Origin: Sphingomonas colocasiae
Lineage (GTDB): Bacteria; Pseudomonadota; Alphaproteobacteria; Sphingomonadales; Sphingomonadaceae
DNA: 64,000 nucleotides
Assembly: GCF_019880585.1 (NCBI RefSeq)
Contig: NZ_JAINVV010000009.1
Coordinates: 415,756 to 479,755 of the forward strand
Direction: 5' to 3'
Position numbers and translations under genes: made by a program. Positions 1 through 8,800 of the stretch are shown here, in pieces. Position 1 is the first letter of the stretch. Each line of letters starts with the position of its first letter. The notes under the pieces were generated by a model. It was not told the DNA's origin. It made no database searches and saw only the letters and a list, made by a program, of their open reading frames with translations.

Positions 1-2
1 CG

Positions 3-317
3 CTGCTGCCCGCGATCGGCACCGGACTGGTCTGGGTGCCGGTCGCGATCTACCTGCTGGCGACGGGCGCGATCTGGCAGGGGATATTGCTGGTCTTCTG
101 CGGTTTGTTCGTCATCGGCATGGTCGACAATATTCTGCGCCCGATCCTGGTCGGCCGCGATGCGCGCATGCCCGACTATATCGTGCTGATCTCGACGCTC
201 GGCGGGCTCGAGGTGTTCGGTTTCAGCGGCTTCGTGATCGGACCCGTCATCGCGGCGCTGTTCATCGCCGCATGGGATATCCTGACCGAATCGCGGAAGG
301 CGGAGAATGCCGCATGA
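3..317 (+). CDS. AI-2E/PerM family transporter, C-terminal fragment
   Basis: This is the last ~104 residues of a membrane protein whose start lies before the window; the frame is open from the first bases. Visible features are alternating hydrophobic helices and a conserved-looking stretch around VDNILRPILVGRDARMP, followed by a G-rich segment (LGGLEVFGFSGFVIGP) and a final helix ending in a charged tail. The NxLRPxLxG and GLxxFGFxGxxxGP patterns are typical of the AI-2E transporter family (PF01594). Family members are polytopic inner-membrane exporters of varied or unknown substrates. The stop overlaps the start of the next gene (ATGA), so the two are probably co-transcribed. The substrate cannot be inferred. 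Confidence 0.85.
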   Translation: MLPAIGTGLVWVPVAIYLLATGAIWQGILLVFCGLFVIGMVDNILRPILVGRDARMPDYIVLISTLGGLEVFGFSGFVIGPVIAALFIAAWDILTESRKAENAA

Positions 318-733
318 TCGGGATGTTCCGGCTGTCGCTGATTGCCGGCGCAATGCTGCCTGCGCTGGCGCAAGCGGCCCCTGCGGACCGTTCGCGGGGG
401 ATCTGGCGCAATCCCAGCAACAGCGTCCATATCCGCGCCCATCCCTGTGGCCAGACGATGTGCGGCACGGTGATCTGGGCGAGCGACAAGGCCAAGGCGG
501 ATGCGCGGCGGGGTGGCACCGAGGAATTGATCGGTGCGCAGCTCTTCAGCGGCTTCGTTCAGGAGAGGAACGGCGTGTGGCGCGGCAAAGTGTTCGTGCC
601 CGATATCGGCAAGACCTTTTCAGGCACGATCACGGTGGTGAATGCGCGTACGATCAAAGGGGCGGGCTGCCTGATCGGCCGGATCGGCTGCAAGTCCCAG
701 ATCTGGACACGGATCGACGAGCCGGCCGGATAA
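314..733 (+). CDS. DUF2147 family exported protein
   Basis: The protein has 139 residues starting at the ATG that overlaps the upstream stop. Residues 1-20 form a signal peptide (MIGMFRLSLIAGAMLPALAQA). The mature part begins with a GIWRNPSNSVHIRAHPC block, then CGTVIWASDKAKADA, which matches the DUF2147 fold (PF09917), a small periplasmic beta-rich domain with no assigned activity. Cysteines at the start (HPCGQTMCG) and end (GCLIGRIGC) could form disulfides. A further in-frame start exists upstream, but it would sit inside the preceding gene and lose the signal peptide at the N-terminus. The function is unknown; the family assignment is by pattern recognition. Confidence 0.75.
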   Translation: MIGMFRLSLIAGAMLPALAQAAPADRSRGIWRNPSNSVHIRAHPCGQTMCGTVIWASDKAKADARRGGTEELIGAQLFSGFVQERNGVWRGKVFVPDIGKTFSGTITVVNARTIKGAGCLIGRIGCKSQIWTRIDEPAG

Positions 734-743
734 ACAGGATCGA

Positions 744-1721
744 TCAGGGCAAGAGGACGGTGGCACCCACTGTCTTGCGCGATTCGAGCGCCCTGTGGGC
801 TTCGGCGGCATCCGAAAGCGGGTAGCGCTGGCCGATCTCGATCTTCACGGCGCCCGATGCGAGCATCTGGGTGAGCCTGCTCCACCCCTGCGCCCGATCG
901 GCGGGCAGCTCGATCCAGTCATAGACCGTCGGACGATTGAGGAAGACCGATCCTGCCCGTCCCAGAACCAGTGGCGCGACCGGAGGAACGGGACCGCTGG
1001 CATTGCCGTAGCTCACGATGATCCCGCGCTTGGCGACCGATGCGAGCGAGGCATCCCAGCTATCCTTGCCGACACCGTCGAGCACGGCATGGACACCGCG
1101 CCCGTCGGTCGCGGCGCGGACGGCCGCCGCAAGATCGTCGAATCCGCCATGGAGCGAGACATCCGCGCCCAGCCGGGTCGCGACCGCTGCCTTTTCCGGG
1201 GATCCACTATGCGCGATCACATGGGCGCCGACGGCCTTGAGCCACTGGACAAGGATCGATCCGACCCCGCCGGCAGCGGCATGGACCAGCACCGACTGGC
1301 TGGGCTCGACACGGGCGCAGCGCTCGACGAGCGACCAGGCCGTCAGCCCCTTGAGCAGTGCCGCTGCCGCGGTTTCGGAATCGAGGGTATCGGGCAGCGG
1401 AAAGCTGCGGACCGCATCGGCGACGACATGCGTGGCGTAGCTGCCGCGCTTGGCGAAATAGGCGACCCGGTCACCCGGTGTGAAATCGGTGACGTCTTCG
1501 CCCACCGCCTCGACGATGCCCGCGCCTTCCGTCCCCATCAGGATCGGGGAGGGGGCGGGGTAAAGGCCGGTGCGATAATAGATATCGATGAAATTGACGC
1601 CGACGGCCTGGTTGCGGATGCGCACCTCGCCTGGGCCGGGAGCGGGGAGATCGATATCCTCGCATATGATGGCGTCCGCCGTGCCGGGCTCGCGGACGAT
1701 CAGCCTCCAGGCGTCGCTCAT
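744..1721 (-). CDS. NAD(P)H:quinone oxidoreductase, zinc-free MDR family
   Basis: This 325-residue medium-chain dehydrogenase/reductase resembles Qor. The N-terminal GroES-like domain carries GEVRIRNQAVGVNFIDIYYRTGLYP, the usual quinone-reductase signature, and the Rossmann domain carries the AAAGGVGS nucleotide-binding loop near residue 150. It lacks the structural-zinc cysteine cluster of alcohol dehydrogenases, as expected for the quinone reductase subgroup. The likely reaction is NADPH-dependent reduction of quinones or enone electrophiles in the cytoplasm. Its start overlaps the stop of the dienelactone hydrolase gene by 4 bp, so it is the last gene of a reverse-strand operon with that gene and ogt. 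The exact substrate is not visible. Confidence 0.88.
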   Translation of the reverse strand: MSDAWRLIVREPGTADAIICEDIDLPAPGPGEVRIRNQAVGVNFIDIYYRTGLYPAPSPILMGTEGAGIVEAVGEDVTDFTPGDRVAYFAKRGSYATHVVADAVRSFPLPDTLDSETAAAALLKGLTAWSLVERCARVEPSQSVLVHAAAGGVGSILVQWLKAVGAHVIAHSGSPEKAAVATRLGADVSLHGGFDDLAAAVRAATDGRGVHAVLDGVGKDSWDASLASVAKRGIIVSYGNASGPVPPVAPLVLGRAGSVFLNRPTVYDWIELPADRAQGWSRLTQMLASGAVKIEIGQRYPLSDAAEAHRALESRKTVGATVLLP

Positions 1722-2416
1722 CCCAGCGTCTCCGCGAAGAAGGCGGCGGTACGCGCATCGGCGAGCTCGGCGCCGGCTTCGTCGCGCCGCTTGCTCATCT
1801 CCGCGGCGAAACCGTGGTCGAGGCCCTGATAGTCGTGGATCGTCACCTTGGGATGATCGTCGAGACCGTCATGTATCGCTTTCTGCGCATCGGGGCCGAC
1901 GAAATGATCGGCGGTGGGAACGTGAAGCAGCACGGGATGCGCGATCGCGTGTTTCTCACCGAGCAGTCCGTCGATTCCGACGCCATAATAGCCGACCGAC
2001 GCATCGATATCGGTGCGGGCCGCGGTCATGAAGGCGAGGCGGCCGCCGAGGCAATAGCCGACGCAGCCGACCTTTTTGCCGCCGCTCTTCGCACGGGCGA
2101 GGTGGATGGTCGCTTCGATATCGGCGATGCCCTGCGTCTGGTCGAACTTGCCCATCCAGCCGAGCGCTTCCTGGAACTCGGCCGGCACATCGGGATCGAG
2201 CTCGATGCCGGGCTTCATGCGCCAGAAGAGATCGGGTGCGATGGCGAGATAGCCGGCTTCCGCCCAGTCGTCGCATTTCTTGCGGATGCCGGGATTCACG
2301 CCGAAGATTTCTTGGATCACGATGATCGCACCACGCGCGTCGCCGGCCGGTTCGGCGCAATAGCCCTGGAAGCTTCTGTCCTTCTCCAACGTTTCGATCG
2401 CGATCATGCCGGCCAT
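1718..2416 (-). CDS. Dienelactone hydrolase family protein
   Basis: This is a 232-residue alpha/beta hydrolase. The nucleophile elbow VGCVGYCLGGR carries the catalytic cysteine of the dienelactone hydrolase family (PF01738), with the acid in VPTADHFV and the histidine in GLDHGFA near the C-terminus. Family members hydrolyse dienelactones in chlorocatechol catabolism or act on other small esters and lactones; nothing here fixes the substrate. The start chosen (MAGMIAIETL) follows an AGGAAAGG ribosome-binding site. An in-frame upstream start would lie deep in ogt. The gene overlaps ogt by 13 bp and the oxidoreductase by 4 bp, indicating translational coupling. Confidence 0.87.
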   Translation of the reverse strand: MAGMIAIETLEKDRSFQGYCAEPAGDARGAIIVIQEIFGVNPGIRKKCDDWAEAGYLAIAPDLFWRMKPGIELDPDVPAEFQEALGWMGKFDQTQGIADIEATIHLARAKSGGKKVGCVGYCLGGRLAFMTAARTDIDASVGYYGVGIDGLLGEKHAIAHPVLLHVPTADHFVGPDAQKAIHDGLDDHPKVTIHDYQGLDHGFAAEMSKRRDEAGAELADARTAAFFAETLG

Positions 2417-2901
2417 GGGAGTACCTTTCCTGAGTGACGGGATTCGTGGTCGAGCAACCACAATTTGGTCGTCGGGCCCCGGCCGCCCGAATAGGCGCCG
2501 AGCTTGTCCCCCGACGCGAGCACGCGGTGGCAGGGGATGATGATGGGGAAGGGGTTGCGCGCGCAGGCCTGGCCGATCGCGCGTGGGCCGGAATCGAGCA
2601 GCCGGGCAAGCGCGCCGTAGCTCAGCATGTCGCCATAGCCGATGCCGGCGATTCCGGCGCGCAATGCGTCGCCCCGCGAACTGGCCGCCGGCGCCAGCGG
2701 AAGATCGAAATCGCGCAGGCTTCCCGTGAAATAGGCGCGGATCTGCGCCTCGGTTTCACGAAGGACGGGCGTGGAGCCGGGACGCTCCCGATCGCTGCTG
2801 TCGGGTTCGATCGCGGTGTGTGTGAGGGTATCGCCATCGGTCACCAATCTGATCATGCCGATGGGCGTTGCGATCAGGGCATGGTCGGGCGCATAAGTCA
2901 T
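2404..2901 (-). CDS. ogt: Methylated-DNA-[protein]-cysteine S-methyltransferase
   Basis: This 165-residue suicide DNA-repair protein transfers the alkyl group of O6-methylguanine or O4-methylthymine onto its own cysteine. The active-site motif IIPCHRVLASGDKLGAYSGG is intact, and the helix-turn-helix region (IGYGDMLSYGALARLL) precedes it. The length fits the Ogt/MGMT family. The C-terminus (LLDHESRHSGKVLPWPA) runs past the normal end and overlaps the start of the dienelactone hydrolase gene, so the two are translated in tandem. It lacks the AraC-type domain of Ada, so it is not itself a regulator of the adaptive response. Confidence 0.92.
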   Translation of the reverse strand: MTYAPDHALIATPIGMIRLVTDGDTLTHTAIEPDSSDRERPGSTPVLRETEAQIRAYFTGSLRDFDLPLAPAASSRGDALRAGIAGIGYGDMLSYGALARLLDSGPRAIGQACARNPFPIIIPCHRVLASGDKLGAYSGGRGPTTKLWLLDHESRHSGKVLPWPA

Positions 2902-2952
2902 TGACCAGAGCCTAGCAGCGCCGCTTGGGACTGCTCAAGGGGAGACGCACTC

Positions 2953-3192
2953 ATGAAGATCAATGTCGAGGTCGATTGCACGCCGGAGGAGGCGAGGCGC
3001 TTCATGGGTTTGCCGGACTTCACGCCCGTCCATGAGAAATATGTGTCCAACATTCTGGAGTCGATGGACAAGGGCGTCAGCCCGGAGATGATGGAAACAC
3101 TAATGCGGAGCTGGATGCCGATGGGCGAGGCGAGCATGAACATCTGGCGCAAGATGTTCGACCAGGTCGGGGGCGGTTCGTCCTCGTCCTGA
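2953..3192 (+). CDS. DUF6489 family small protein
   Basis: This is a 79-residue protein that begins MKINVEVDCTPEEARRFMGLPD. That pattern resembles the small sphingomonad DUF6489 family usually found just before mnmE. It is mostly helical and methionine-rich (MMETLMRSWMPMGEASMNIWRKMF), with a Ser/Gly tail and no signal peptide or transmembrane helix. The stop lies 4 bp before the mnmE start, so the two are presumably in one operon. No catalytic motif is seen and the function is unknown. An ATG with GGGGAG upstream supports the start. Confidence 0.85.
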   Translation: MKINVEVDCTPEEARRFMGLPDFTPVHEKYVSNILESMDKGVSPEMMETLMRSWMPMGEASMNIWRKMFDQVGGGSSSS

Positions 3193-3196
3193 TCCG

Positions 3197-4486
3197 ATGA
3201 CCACCATCTACGCGCTTTCGAGCGGCGCGCCGCCGGCCGCGCTCGCTGTCGTCCGCATCAGCGGCATGAGTGCGGGCCCGGCCTTGCGCGCCCTGGCGGG
3301 TCGTCTGCCGGTGCCACGCCGAGCCGGACTGGTGACGCTGCGCGATCCGGCGGATGGAGAGGCGCTCGATCAGGCCTTGGTGCTGTGGTTTCCGGGACCG
3401 GCGAGCGCGACCGGCGAGGATCTTGCCGAACTTCATCTTCACGGCGGCAGGGCGGTGGTGGCGCGCGTGCTGTCGGCACTGGCCGGGATCGACGGGCTGC
3501 TGCCTGCCGGGCCTGGTGACTTCACGCGGCGAGCGTTTGAGAACGGACGGATCGATCTCGCGGAGGCGGAGGGCCTATCCGATCTGTTGTTCGCGGAGAC
3601 CGAGCTGCAGCGCCGAAGCGCGCTCGCGGTGGCGGGCGGTGCGCTGAGTGCGCAGGTGAGCCAGTGGCAGGATCGATTGTTGATGATCTCCGCACAAGTG
3701 GAGGCGTTGCTTGATTTTTCGGATGAGGACGATGTGACGGGGCCGGAAGAGGGACGGCTTCAGAATGATGCGGTGGCGTTGTCCCGTGAAATCGACGACT
3801 GGCTCATGCGACCCAGTGGCGAACGTTTGCGTGACGGCGTTCGGGTAGCGCTGGCGGGACCGCCCAATGCCGGAAAGTCGACCTTGCTCAATGCCTTGGC
3901 AGGGCGGGAGGCGGCGATCGTCTCGCCGCGTGCGGGAACGACGCGCGATGTGATCGAAGTGCCGCTGGCCTTGGCGGGGCGACCGTTCGTGCTGATCGAC
4001 ATGGCGGGCCTTCACGAGGGCACGGGCGACGAGATCGAAGCGGTTGGGATCGAACGCGCCAGGCAGGTGGTGGCGGAGAGCGATATCATTCTTTGGCTCG
4101 GCGACGAGGCGACGGACCCGGCATTCGATTCTGCGCGGACCATCCGGGTTCATGCGCGCGCGGATCTGCCGGGACGGGAGATTGGGGTGGACGATGCCGT
4201 TGCGGTTTCGGCGATGGAAGGCTCGGGCCTTTCGACATTGGTTGATGCGTTGATCGCGCGGGCTGATGCGATGCTGCCGCGGCCGGGAGAAATTGCGCTC
4301 AACCAGCGGCAGCGTGATCTGTTGCGCGAATGTCGCTCGGCACTGGGTAGCGCATTCTCCACCGATCTTCTTCTGCTGGCGGAATCGCTTCGCTTGGCAC
4401 GAATGGCGCTCGATCGGTTGACGGGACGGGCGGGGACCGAACAGATGCTTGATGCGTTGTTCGGTCGATTCTGCATCGGCAAGTGA
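3197..4486 (+). CDS. mnmE: tRNA modification GTPase MnmE
   Basis: This 429-residue protein works with MnmG to install the carboxymethylaminomethyl group on U34 of certain tRNAs. It has the N-terminal folate-binding domain (IYALSSGAPPAALAVVRISG), the inserted Ras-like G domain with P-loop GPPNAGKST near residue 220 and DMAG for the G3 box, and the C-terminal CIGK motif whose cysteine is required in the family. The G4 box that reads NKxD in most homologues appears here as HARAD, so guanine recognition may be altered. A parS-like palindrome follows the stop. The gene is co-directional with mnmG. Confidence 0.95.
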   Translation: MTTIYALSSGAPPAALAVVRISGMSAGPALRALAGRLPVPRRAGLVTLRDPADGEALDQALVLWFPGPASATGEDLAELHLHGGRAVVARVLSALAGIDGLLPAGPGDFTRRAFENGRIDLAEAEGLSDLLFAETELQRRSALAVAGGALSAQVSQWQDRLLMISAQVEALLDFSDEDDVTGPEEGRLQNDAVALSREIDDWLMRPSGERLRDGVRVALAGPPNAGKSTLLNALAGREAAIVSPRAGTTRDVIEVPLALAGRPFVLIDMAGLHEGTGDEIEAVGIERARQVVAESDIILWLGDEATDPAFDSARTIRVHARADLPGREIGVDDAVAVSAMEGSGLSTLVDALIARADAMLPRPGEIALNQRQRDLLRECRSALGSAFSTDLLLLAESLRLARMALDRLTGRAGTEQMLDALFGRFCIGK

Positions 4487-4489
4487 GGC

Positions 4490-4505
4490 TGTTCCACGTG
4501 GAACA
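4490..4505. promoter_or_regulatory. parS site 1 (ParB binding)
   Basis: The perfect 16-bp palindrome TGTTCCACGTGGAACA lies between mnmE and mnmG. It differs from the general bacterial parS consensus TGTTTCACGTGAAACA at the two symmetrical positions flanking the CACGTG core. Two more copies lie in rsmG next to parAB, which supports the assignment. Confidence 0.85.
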
Positions 4506-4545
4506 TTTTGACTTGGGACCGGCCATACCCTAGCGCTTGCGGGTC

Positions 4546-6402
4546 ATGGCGCGCAGTTTCGACATCATCGTTATAGGCGGCGGACATGCCGGCTGCGAAG
4601 CTGCGGCGGCAGCGGCGCGCACAGGTGCGCGCACCGCACTGCTGAGTTTTTCGCGAGACACCATCGGCGCGATGTCGTGCAATCCGGCGATTGGCGGATT
4701 GGGCAAGGGACATCTGGTCCGGGAGGTCGACGCCTTTGATGGCTTGATGGCGCGCGCGGCGGATCATGCCGCGATCCACTATCGCATGCTCAACGCGAGC
4801 AAGGGCACGGCGGTGCAGGGCCCACGGATCCAGGCGGATCGGCGGCGCTACAAGCACGCGGTCCACACATTGCTCGCCGATCAGGCCGATCTTGAGATCG
4901 TGGAGGGCGAGGCCGCTGCGCTGGTGTTCGATGGTTTGTCGCGGCAGGTCATCGGGCTCGAACTCGGCGATGGTGAGATATTGCGTGCCGGTGCAATCGT
5001 CCTGGCGACAGGCACCTTCCTCAATGGCCGGATGTTTTGTGGTCCCGAAATCACCACTGGCGGTCGGGTAGGGGAAGCGTCGGCGCAGCGGCTGGGCGAT
5101 CAGCTTCGCGCGCTCGGCTTGCCGATCGCGCGATTGAAGACGGGTACGCCACCCCGGATCGACGGGCGCACCATCGATTGGGCGGTGCTGGAGGAGCAGC
5201 CATCGGACGACGGCGACTGGACGATGTCCGCATTGGGAACACGCCGGCCGGCGCCGCAGCTTTTCTGTGCGATTACCCGGACGAACGCTGAAACGCATGC
5301 GATCATCCGTGGAGGACTGGATCGTTCACCGCTCTATACAGGAGCGATCGATGCGCTTGGGCCGCGCTATTGCCCTTCGATCGAGGACAAGGTGGTCCGC
5401 TTCGGCGACCGCGATGGCCATCAGATCTTTCTCGAACCCGAAGGGCTCGACGATCCTCTCGTTTATCCGAATGGAATCTCGACGTCGCTCCCGGTCGATG
5501 TCCAGCATGAGATGATCCGCAGCATGGTTGGTCTGGAGCATGCCGAGATCGCCCGGCAGGGTTATGCCGTGGAGTATGATCATATCGATCCGCGCGCACT
5601 GGAGGCGACACTGGCGGTGCGCGGGGTTCCCGGGCTTTACTGCGCGGGCCAGATCAACGGCACCACGGGGTATGAGGAAGCGGCGGCGCAGGGGCTTGTC
5701 GCCGGGTTGAATGCGGCGGCGTTTGTCGGCAACAGGCCCGCGCTGACGCTCGATCGGGCGACGAGCTATATCGGCGTGATGATTGACGATCTCGTGCTGC
5801 AAGGCGTGACCGAACCCTATCGGATGCTGACCGCTCGTGCGGAATATCGCCTGCGACTTCGCGCGGACAATGCGCCGACCCGATTGACGCCGGTCGCGAT
5901 GGCAGCCGGCTGCATCGGTACGGACCGGCGCGGATGGTTCGAAAAGCGCGAGCGGGAGCGTGCGAAAGTTGTGGACGCTCTTGGCGAAGTCGTCTCAGGC
6001 AACTTGCTTGCCGAAGCCGGGATCGAGATCGCCGCGGATGGGGCGCGCCGCCCGCTGATCGAATGGCTCCGTTTTCCGCAGATCGGCGCGGACGAGGTCT
6101 CGCGGATCTCACCGGCATTTCGGGGTGTCGACCAGGCCCTGGTCGATGAGATCGTGGAGGATGCGCGCTATGCACCCTATCTCGCGCGTCAGGATGCGGA
6201 GATTCGTGCGCTGCGCGCCAATGAAGATATCCGGATTGATCCCGCCTTCGACTATCGTGCGATCGCGGGCCTGTCGAACGAGATGACTGAACGGCTTGAG
6301 GCCGCGCGCCCCGCAACGCTCGCGGCCGCATCACGCATCCGCGGCATTACGCCGGCAGCGCTTTCGGCGATCCTCGTTCAGGCGAAACGCCAGGCCGCAT
6401 GA
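4546..6402 (+). CDS. mnmG: tRNA uridine-5-carboxymethylaminomethyl synthesis enzyme MnmG
   Basis: This 618-residue FAD-binding partner of MnmE acts in wobble-uridine modification. The N-terminal dinucleotide motif is [14 protein letters not shown], followed by the family signature [19 protein letters not shown]. The second signature [15 protein letters not shown] and the C-terminal helical domain ([32 protein letters not shown]) are also present, so the protein is complete. ATG at 4546 is preferred over an in-frame TTG 9 bp upstream. Its stop overlaps the rsmG start (ATGA), which suggests translational coupling. Confidence 0.96.
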   Translation: MARSFDIIVIGGGHAGCEAAAAAARTGARTALLSFSRDTIGAMSCNPAIGGLGKGHLVREVDAFDGLMARAADHAAIHYRMLNASKGTAVQGPRIQADRRRYKHAVHTLLADQADLEIVEGEAAALVFDGLSRQVIGLELGDGEILRAGAIVLATGTFLNGRMFCGPEITTGGRVGEASAQRLGDQLRALGLPIARLKTGTPPRIDGRTIDWAVLEEQPSDDGDWTMSALGTRRPAPQLFCAITRTNAETHAIIRGGLDRSPLYTGAIDALGPRYCPSIEDKVVRFGDRDGHQIFLEPEGLDDPLVYPNGISTSLPVDVQHEMIRSMVGLEHAEIARQGYAVEYDHIDPRALEATLAVRGVPGLYCAGQINGTTGYEEAAAQGLVAGLNAAAFVGNRPALTLDRATSYIGVMIDDLVLQGVTEPYRMLTARAEYRLRLRADNAPTRLTPVAMAAGCIGTDRRGWFEKRERERAKVVDALGEVVSGNLLAEAGIEIAADGARRPLIEWLRFPQIGADEVSRISPAFRGVDQALVDEIVEDARYAPYLARQDAEIRALRANEDIRIDPAFDYRAIAGLSNEMTERLEAARPATLAAASRIRGITPAALSAILVQAKRQAA

Positions 6403-7034
6403 CCGAGGATGAAGCGCGTCAGTGGTTAACATCGAGGCTCGGTGTTCCACGTGAAACAATGGCGGTGTTGGAGCGCTATGTGGCGCTGCTGCTCGATGAG
6501 GCGACGCGCCAGAATCTGATCGCGGACTCGACGCGCGATCGTGTCTGGGCGCGGCATATCGTCGATTCTGCGCAGCTGCTGCCGTTGGCGGAAGAGGCGG
6601 GCGCAGGTCCCTGGATCGATCTGGGATCGGGCCCGGGGCTTCCGGGGCTTGTGATCGCGGCGCTTTCGGAACGGCCGATGATCCTGGTCGAATCCCGGCG
6701 CAAGCGCGTCGATTTCCTTGAGCACGCGGCGGAGGCAATGGGGCTCACATCGCGTGTTGCTGTGGAGGGGCGTCGCGTGGAGGTTTTGCCCGATGGCCTC
6801 TCGGCGGGAGTGATCAGCGCGCGCGCCTTTGCCCCGCTCGATCGTCTTTTCATGGTGGCTCATCGCTTTTCCCGTTCCGGGACCGTCTGGTTGCTGCCAA
6901 AAGGACGAAGCGCGCAGTCCGAACTGGAAGTCGTGCGCGGGACATGGCAAGGTATGTTCCACGTGAAACAGAGCGTCACCGATCCGGATTCAGCGATCAT
7001 CGTGGCGCGCAACGTGCGGCGGGGAAATCGATGA
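6399..7034 (+). CDS. rsmG: 16S rRNA (guanine527-N7)-methyltransferase RsmG
   Basis: This 211-residue SAM-dependent methyltransferase modifies G527 of 16S rRNA. The SAM motif [18 protein letters not shown] lies near residues 70-90, and [20 protein letters not shown] follows, both typical of GidB. It overlaps mnmG and parA by 4 bp each. Two parS palindromes lie inside the coding sequence, one at residues ~15-20 and one at ~186-190, so this reading frame must code for protein and bind ParB at the same time. Confidence 0.95.
   Translation: MTEDEARQWLTSRLGVPRETMAVLERYVALLLDEATRQNLIADSTRDRVWARHIVDSAQLLPLAEEAGAGPWIDLGSGPGLPGLVIAALSERPMILVESRRKRVDFLEHAAEAMGLTSRVAVEGRRVEVLPDGLSAGVISARAFAPLDRLFMVAHRFSRSGTVWLLPKGRSAQSELEVVRGTWQGMFHVKQSVTDPDSAIIVARNVRRGNR
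6443..6458. promoter_or_regulatory. parS site 2 (within rsmG)
   Basis: TGTTCCACGTGAAACA matches the parS consensus TGTTTCACGTGAAACA at 15 of 16 bases. It lies inside the rsmG coding sequence, as seen for parS sites in other chromosomes. Confidence 0.9.
6955..6970. promoter_or_regulatory. parS site 3 (within rsmG, 60 bp before parA)
   Basis: A second exact copy of TGTTCCACGTGAAACA lies near the 3' end of rsmG and just upstream of parA. With sites 1 and 2 it makes a cluster of three ParB sites within 2.5 kb, which usually marks the origin-proximal centromere. Confidence 0.9.
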
Positions 7035-7813
7035 TCCGGATTGCGGTTGCCAACCAGAAGGGCGGGGTCGGCAAGACCACCTCGGCGATCAATCTCGCCA
7101 CCGCGCTCGCAGCGACTGGGTGGCGTGTGCTGCTGATCGACCTCGATCCGCAGGGCAATGCCTCGACGGGCCTCGGCGTTCATCAGTCGCAGCGCGTCAA
7201 TTCATCCTATGAATTGTTGACGGGCGATTGCACGCTCGACGACGCGGTCATCCACACCAAGGTGCCAAAGCTTGATATCATCGCCTCCACCGTCGATCTG
7301 TCTGGCGCCGAGATCGAATTGGTGGACTATGAAGAGCGTACCGATCGCCTGAAACAGGCGCTCGATGGCGCCACGCCGGGCCGCTGGGATATCTGCCTGA
7401 TCGATTGTCCGCCGTCGCTGGGTCTGCTCACCATCAACGCCATGGTCGCCGCGCGATCGCTGATCGTTCCGCTTCAATGTGAATTCTTCGCGCTCGAAGG
7501 GCTCAGCCAGTTGCTGAGCACCGTCGAACGGATCCGCGCGCGCTTCAATCCCGATCTTTCGATTCTGGGTGTCGCGCTGACCATGTATGACCGCCGCAAC
7601 AAGCTGACCGAGCAGGTGGCGCAGGATGTGCGCGCCTGCCTGGGCAAGGTGGTCTTCGAAACCGTGATTCCGCGCAATGTGCGCCTGTCCGAAGCACCCA
7701 GTCATGGCATGCCGGCGCTGATCTATGACATGCGTTGCGCGGGTTCGGAAGCCTATATCGCGCTCGCGCGCGAACTGATCGGACGGCTGCCGCGCGCGGC
7801 GAAGGCCGCATGA
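7031..7813 (+). CDS. parA: Chromosome partitioning ATPase ParA
   Basis: This 260-residue Walker-type ATPase drives segregation of ParB-parS complexes. The deviant Walker A motif KGGVGKTT follows the start (MIRIAVANQ), Walker A' is LLIDLDPQGNAS, and Walker B is ICLIDCPPSLGLL. There is no N-terminal DNA-binding extension, so this is the short chromosomal type (Soj-like), not a plasmid type Ia protein. ATG at 7031 is chosen because it overlaps the rsmG stop and starts directly at the family N-terminus. parB overlaps its 3' end by 4 bp. Confidence 0.96.
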   Translation: MIRIAVANQKGGVGKTTSAINLATALAATGWRVLLIDLDPQGNASTGLGVHQSQRVNSSYELLTGDCTLDDAVIHTKVPKLDIIASTVDLSGAEIELVDYEERTDRLKQALDGATPGRWDICLIDCPPSLGLLTINAMVAARSLIVPLQCEFFALEGLSQLLSTVERIRARFNPDLSILGVALTMYDRRNKLTEQVAQDVRACLGKVVFETVIPRNVRLSEAPSHGMPALIYDMRCAGSEAYIALARELIGRLPRAAKAA

Positions 7814-8742
7814 GCGAGGATCAGACGGAGAATAGCGCCGCCGCCGTTTCGCCGAAGCGTCGCCCGAGCGGCCTCGGCCGTGGATTGAGCGCGCTGCTCG
7901 GTGAAGTCGCGCGTGAGGAGCCCGTCACCGCATCGCCGAGCAGCGGACCGCGTGCAGGCATCCAGATGGTCGCGGTGTCCGACCTTGCGCCGCATCCCGA
8001 ACAGCCGCGTCGTCACTTCGATGATGCCGCGCTCGACGAACTTGCCGGATCGATCGCCAAGCGCGGCGTGATCCAACCCATTGTCGTGCGTCCCAATGGC
8101 GCGGGATATCAGATCGTCGCGGGCGAACGCCGCTGGCGCGCCGCGCAGCGCGCGCATATCCATCAAGTACCGGTAATCGTTCGGGATTTCGATGATTCCG
8201 AGGCGCTTGAAATCGCGCTGATCGAGAATATCCAGCGCGAGGATCTCAACGCGATCGAAGAGGCGGAGGCGTATCGGAAGCTCGCCACCGAATTCGGCCA
8301 TAGTCAGGAAGCGCTGGGCAAGCTGGTCAGCAAGTCGCGCAGCCATATCGCCAATCTGCTGCGCCTTCTCGACCTGCCGGCACGTGTGCGTGATTGGGTT
8401 GCCGATGGGCAGTTGCAGATGGGCCATGCCCGCGCGCTGATTACCGCACCCGATGCCGAAAGCCTGGCCGAGCAGGTGATCCGGCGCGGATTGTCGGTGC
8501 GCGAGACCGAGGGGTTGGCGCGCCAGGCAAAGCCGGGCGGCGGCGGTGTCCGCAATCAGTCGTCAAGCGGGCAAAAGGGCGGAGACGCCGATATCGAGGC
8601 GCTTGAGCACCAGCTCGGAGACCTGCTCGGTCTGAAGGTGCGCATCCAGCACCAGCTCAAGAGCGGAACGGTGACGCTCGCCTATCATTCGCTCGATCAG
8701 CTCGACATGATTTGCCAGCGGCTGAGCGGCGAGAAGATTTGA
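7810..8742 (+). CDS. parB: Chromosome partitioning protein ParB
   Basis: This 310-residue parS-binding CTPase has an N-terminal GLGRGLSALLGE segment typical of alphaproteobacterial ParB (it contacts ParA). The ParB/Srx domain includes VAGERRWRAAQRA, the nucleotide-binding signature GERR, and ENIQREDLNAIEEA. The HTH region (LGKLVSKSRSHIANLLRLLDLP) follows, with a C-terminal dimerisation domain (GLKVRIQHQLKSGTVTLAYHS). The start overlaps parA. Three parS sites upstream are its likely targets. Confidence 0.96.
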   Translation: MSEDQTENSAAAVSPKRRPSGLGRGLSALLGEVAREEPVTASPSSGPRAGIQMVAVSDLAPHPEQPRRHFDDAALDELAGSIAKRGVIQPIVVRPNGAGYQIVAGERRWRAAQRAHIHQVPVIVRDFDDSEALEIALIENIQREDLNAIEEAEAYRKLATEFGHSQEALGKLVSKSRSHIANLLRLLDLPARVRDWVADGQLQMGHARALITAPDAESLAEQVIRRGLSVRETEGLARQAKPGGGGVRNQSSSGQKGGDADIEALEHQLGDLLGLKVRIQHQLKSGTVTLAYHSLDQLDMICQRLSGEKI

Positions 8743-8800
8743 CGTTTCAAGCACATGGCCGCTGAATCCCGAGGTTCGGCGGTCTTCTCTCAAGCCTGAT

